A stretch of DNA of 10,900 nucleotides from Euperipatoides rowelli (taxonomy: Eukaryota > Onychophora > Udeonychophora > Euonychophora > Peripatopsidae): the NCBI GenBank assembly GCA_003024985.2, contig PXIH01S0013851.1; one strand, written 5' to 3'. The notes under the pieces are model-generated. The model saw only the letters and a program-made list of their open reading frames with translations. It made no database searches and was not told the DNA's origin. The position numbers were made by a program, and so were the translations under genes. Positions 10,101-10,900 of the stretch are shown piece after piece. The first letter of the stretch is position 1. Each line of letters starts with the position of its first letter.

Positions 10101-10876
10101 TATACAGTAATTTACTAAAGCTTGTATCTGATCTTGGATTGAACATCTGAAAATTTTGTGACTATCATTCATCATTGGTTACTTTGATCATTTATCTGCT
10201 AAAGTTACTGCTTTTGGTGTGTAAATATCCAAATGATACTTAAAAAACATCATAATATAAATTTTTAAGTGTTTCCAAATGAAATTTGGCTACAAAACAA
10301 TTTAAACTCGATAAAAAATTATGGAACCCAAATCTTTTAATAGGTATTTTTACAAGTTGGGGCTCGATATGATTCATGTTCTCAGCAAAACTAACAATAG
10401 TCACTCCATTAACATTGGTTAATGTTTAAGTGCACTGCCCAGGGTGCTTTATCTGTGCTGTTTTAGCTTCCGCATTTCTGATACGCATTGCTATAGTTAG
10501 ACAAAATTATAATTATTTAAATTTTTTATAATATTTAAATGCTATGATTAAATTTTTTGATGGAACCTCAGGATCCTGTAGAACATCATTTAGAAATGCT
10601 GCTCTATACTATCAGGGCCCTAACCAAACTTAAATTGTAGTATTTATGTGGATAATATTACTAACCTAATTCATGTGGTATCTCTTCACATAGCACAGCG
10701 ATAGATACACTTATTCCTGGAGGTAAACCAGTAGTGAATGCTGCACCTATAGAAAGTCCATCTACAAAATTATGCAAACCATCCCCTAGTAAAATCATAT
10801 AGGCCACAGTAGAAATGCTGCTCTTGTCTGCGACTAGCAAATTCAAGCCATGATCATGACTACATGCCTCCAGAAC
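4014..10876 (-). CDS. ZIP-family divalent metal transporter, SLC39A8/SLC39A14-like, C-terminal 182 residues in three exons (5' part outside window)
   Basis: Joining 10876-10666, 8540-8353 and 4163-4014 gives one uninterrupted frame of 182 residues ending in TGA. Expected ZIP landmarks appear in order. A Cys-His-Asp-His stretch (residues 5-9) is the tail of the loop before membrane segment 4. HNFVDG is at 35-40 in segment 4, EEIPHELGD at 64-72 in segment 5, then hydrophobic segments near 85-108, 112-131 and 154-176. DMLPEM is at 132-137, across the last exon junction. In this family the HNxxDG and xExPHExGD motifs line the metal path in the membrane. Most LIV-1-type ZIPs start the second motif with His; Glu there is known from ZIP8 and ZIP14, which carry Zn, Fe, Mn and Cd into the cytosol, probably with bicarbonate. 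Nearby residues such as [14 protein letters not shown] also fit ZIP8/14 best. ZIPs of this type are usually about 450-500 residues, so over half lies past the right edge. Family call very secure; subgroup probable; substrate inferred. Confidence 0.93.
4427..4693. mobile_element. MITE-like element with perfect 23 bp terminal inverted repeats (CAGGGCCC ends)
   Basis: Bases 4434-4456 are the exact reverse complement of 4664-4686, giving an element of about 250 bp beginning CAGGGCCCAATAAGTGAC. CAGGG-type ends are common in hAT superfamily DNA transposons. There is no coding capacity, so it would be non-autonomous. I do not see an intact 8 bp target duplication (GCTAGATA left, TTTCTAGG right). However, CTAG occurs on both sides (4428-4431 and 4689-4692) and the inverted similarity extends weakly into it. 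The interior has a GTTAGGGTTCAGGATTACAG stretch. Confidence 0.75.
5015..5260. repeat. Degenerate short tandem duplication (about 75-83 bp step; GAAGCC / GCGCCATCTA / TGTAACGGGCTTAT blocks)
   Basis: The block CAGCGCCATCTA occurs at 5049 and 5197, each followed within four bases by CTATTTTTAGAAA. TGTAACGGGCTTAT occurs at 5084-5097 and 5240-5253, with a diverged third copy TGTAATGGACTTAT at 5157-5170. TTCCGAAGC precedes both main copies. The region is clearly richer in G+C than its surroundings, which suggests an inserted repeat rather than native intron. Confidence 0.75.
5776..5899. mobile_element. 114 bp foldback/MITE-like element (5781-5894) with ACATT at both borders
   Basis: The left arm 5782-5799 (AGTTGTTTCCATTCAATG) pairs with the right arm 5877-5893 (CATTGAATGAGACAACT) with one mismatch and one extra base. 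Inside, 5810-5825 pairs with 5832-5847, including a perfect CTTTACTA/TAGTAAAG core around a 6-base loop. Nearly the whole element can therefore fold back on itself, apart from about 18 extra bases in the right arm. ACATT lies directly outside each end (5776-5780 and 5895-5899) and could be a 5 bp target-site duplication, though one this short and AT-rich can be chance. Confidence 0.6.
6019..6060. repeat. Strong imperfect hairpin (ATGCACCCT...AGGGTGCAT)
   Basis: ATGCACCCTGTTATT (6019-6033) pairs with the right side ending AGGGTAGGGTGCAT (to 6060). The stem is 9 bp outer and about 6 bp inner, separated by a 5-base bulge created by an extra AGGGT unit in the right arm, with a short loop around 6034-6039. 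Confidence 0.65.
6191..6250 (+). repeat. Probable tRNA-derived SINE relic (decayed A and B boxes)
   Basis: GGGGCAGTGGTCTGAGTATCC resembles a pol III box A region. About 45 bases later, AGTTTGATTTCC resembles a decayed box B (consensus GGTTCGANTCC, with two substitutions and one inserted base). The middle, CCTGCCACTAACACAAAC, sits where tRNA-derived SINEs carry their anticodon arm. The spacing suits a tRNA head. The element body, if any, would continue to about 6330 (an ACCAGTACCGGTACTT stretch follows). No target duplication or A-tail is recognisable. A 112-codon open frame running through it (6140-6478) is not convincing as a gene. Confidence 0.4.
6490..6728. repeat. Widely spaced perfect 15 bp inverted repeat (AGAGGAAAAAAATAT)
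   Basis: Bases 6490-6504 are the exact reverse complement of 6714-6728, enclosing about 210 bp. The left side also has TTAACCCTTTCAC at 6455-6467, a word resembling piggyBac-type ends (TTAA followed by CCCTTT). I find no matching AAAGGGTTAA on the right. It may be the remnant of a small DNA element. The minus-strand frame across it (6475-6744) shows no recognisable domain. Confidence 0.4.
6981..7308. mobile_element. hAT-like MITE, 312 bp (6989-7300), with perfect 8 bp target-site duplication ATGTTAGG
   Basis: The ends are CAGGGGTGTATATTCTT (6989-7005) and AAGAATATATACCCCTG (7284-7300), inverted repeats of 17 bp with one mismatch. Immediately outside, ATGTTAGG occurs at 6981-6988 and again at 7301-7308 with no mismatch. 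An 8 bp duplication and CAGGGG ends are the classic signature of hAT transposons. With no open frame it depends on a transposase from elsewhere. The intact duplication suggests it inserted more recently than the other repeats here. An ambiguous base (N) lies inside at 7117. Confidence 0.9.
7419..7460. repeat. GC-rich foldback with an 11-base G run
   Basis: TCCGGGGA followed by 11 Gs (7427-7437), the palindrome GGAGCTCC, then CCCCTTACCCCCTCCGGA. The two halves pair imperfectly around GGAGCTCC. It is the most GC-rich spot in the window, and its G runs could also form quadruplex-type structures. Confidence 0.7.
8353..8540 (-). CDS. ZIP transporter exon B (internal exon; end of EEIPHELGD, membrane segments 6-7)
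   Basis: This 188 bp exon supplies two bases completing the split Gly codon, then 62 codons from Asp-Phe-Ala-Ile-Leu-Leu to Val-Asp-Met. The acceptor AG is at 8541-8542, behind an 18-base T tract on the minus strand (8551-8568). The donor GTAAAT begins at 8352. The product completes HELGD and continues with a loop (Asn-Ser-Gly-Met-Ser-Ile-Arg-Gln), membrane segment 6 ([20 protein letters not shown]) and most of segment 7 ([13 protein letters not shown]). All are well-conserved positions in ZIP8/ZIP14-type proteins. Opposite-strand reading frames over this exon show no recognisable protein and are shadows. Confidence 0.94.
8646..9150. repeat. Degenerate minisatellite, about 93 bp period, seven units (two half-length)
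   Basis: The marker TTAGAAATC-CAGATTTTGATTGGGGAGCAC (as a loose consensus) begins near 8655, 8707, 8801, 8886, 8932, 9025 and 9118. Steps are about 52, 94, 85, 46, 93 and 93. Full units continue with a TTTTGGTCCT-like stretch, a CCCAAAACA-like stretch, then TTTATATCTGGTA and ATCATTTAAAAA. The short steps correspond to units that lost roughly half their length. The array starts about 110 bp from exon B, inside the intron. Confidence 0.85.
9236..9618. mobile_element. MITE with ~40 bp terminal inverted repeats, 377 bp (9239-9615), TTA at both borders (PIF/Harbinger-like)
   Basis: The left end 9239-9279 is the near reverse complement of 9576-9615 (about 36 of 41 positions, one single-base indel). 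The shared core is CTAAGTTACA, and the inner edge of each arm is TACACATAA (left) and TTATGTGTA (right). TTA sits directly outside each end (9236-9238 and 9616-9618). A TTA/TAA 3 bp duplication is typical of PIF/Harbinger elements, but in AT-rich DNA it is weak evidence, so the superfamily is tentative. The interior (about 300 bp) is noncoding and contains a 12 bp palindrome with CACGTG and a GCGCCCTCT word. Confidence 0.8.
9397..9408. promoter_or_regulatory. Perfect 12 bp palindrome TATCACGTGATA containing an E-box
   Basis: CACGTG is the core bound by bHLH factors such as USF, MYC/MAX and MiT/TFE; the TCACGTGA context matches the last group's preference. It lies inside the 9239-9615 MITE. 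Function is unproven; the palindrome could simply be part of the element. Confidence 0.3.
10666..10876 (-). CDS. ZIP transporter exon A (internal exon; membrane segments 4-5, HNFVDG and start of EEIPHELGD)
   Basis: This 211 bp exon encodes 70 residues plus the first base of a Gly codon. The acceptor AG is at 10877-10878, preceded on the minus strand by an almost pure T tract (10884-10900). The donor is GTTAGTAA starting at 10665. The frame is open through the acceptor in phase 0, so the exon starts [10 protein letters not shown] and there is no need for an internal start codon. It holds segment 4 (about residues 21-47) with His35, Asn36 and Asp39. It also holds most of segment 5 with Glu64, Glu65, His68 and Glu69, the likely metal ligands by family analogy. 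The intron interrupts the motif after HEL. Confidence 0.93.
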
Positions 10877-10900
10877 CTAAATTAAAAAAAAAAAAAAAAA

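Larger units (their letters stand above)
8541..10665 (-). other. Intron A-B of the ZIP gene (phase 1, about 2.1 kb)
   Basis: GT donor at 10665-10664 and AG acceptor at 8542-8541. The intron splits the Gly codon of the HELGD motif. It contains the ~93 bp minisatellite and a TTA-bordered MITE, both listed separately. Between 9616 and 10660 I see AT-rich sequence without a credible exon. There are single transposon-end-like words there (CAGGGATCAGCAAA near 10048 and CAGGGCCC near 10613), but no partner for either. Confidence 0.88.

Noticed and set aside
10613-10621. CAGGGCCCT as a terminus of the same family as the 4.4 kb MITE
   Set aside because: Only the first 8 bases agree; the following sequence differs and no partner is seen.
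1-10900. CRISPR arrays, bacterial operons, ribosome-binding sites, tRNA or rRNA genes
   Set aside because: The minisatellites lack short repeats with unique spacers. Gene structure is spliced and eukaryotic. No intact tRNA or rRNA is visible.

Overview
The window is AT-rich animal nuclear DNA (I estimate roughly 70% A+T). It has long poly(A)/poly(T) runs, GT-AG introns, small transposable elements and minisatellites. There is no bacterial gene organisation. The only convincing gene is the 3' end of a ZIP-family (SLC39) metal transporter on the minus strand, split over three exons. The species cannot be fixed from sequence alone; an invertebrate with a compact, AT-rich genome is the most reasonable guess.

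Gene layout, read right to left: exon A (10876-10666), a 2.1 kb intron, exon B (8540-8353), a 4.2 kb intron, and terminal exon C (4163-4014), which ends in TGA. The three exons join in frame (phase 1, then phase 0) into the last 182 residues of the protein. These carry the HNFVDG motif, an EEIPHELGD metal-binding motif and five membrane segments. The first position of the second motif is Glu rather than His. That is the hallmark of the SLC39A8/SLC39A14 (ZIP8/ZIP14) group, which moves Fe, Mn, Zn and Cd. The N-terminus, first three membrane segments, promoter and most of the His-rich loop lie beyond the right edge.

The introns hold repeats. Intron A-B has a degenerate ~93 bp minisatellite (8646-9150) and a MITE with ~40 bp terminal inverted repeats and TTA at both borders (9239-9615). 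Intron B-C has a hAT-like MITE with a perfect 8 bp target-site duplication (6989-7300), a second CAGGGCCC-ended MITE (4435-4685), a 114 bp foldback (5781-5894), a short degenerate tandem repeat with CTCF-like cores (5015-5260) and a probable tRNA-derived SINE relic (about 6191-6250).

The left 4 kb is 3' flank and intergenic DNA. Its main feature is a 78 bp minisatellite at about 1500-2080. A single N at 1551 sits there between two identical 70 bp copies, which looks like an unmerged assembly overlap. I see no other gene. Short open frames here and in the introns look like chance or repeat shadows. I found no evidence of a new multi-gene system; the leads are the variant ZIP motif and the density and nesting of small mobile elements in the introns.
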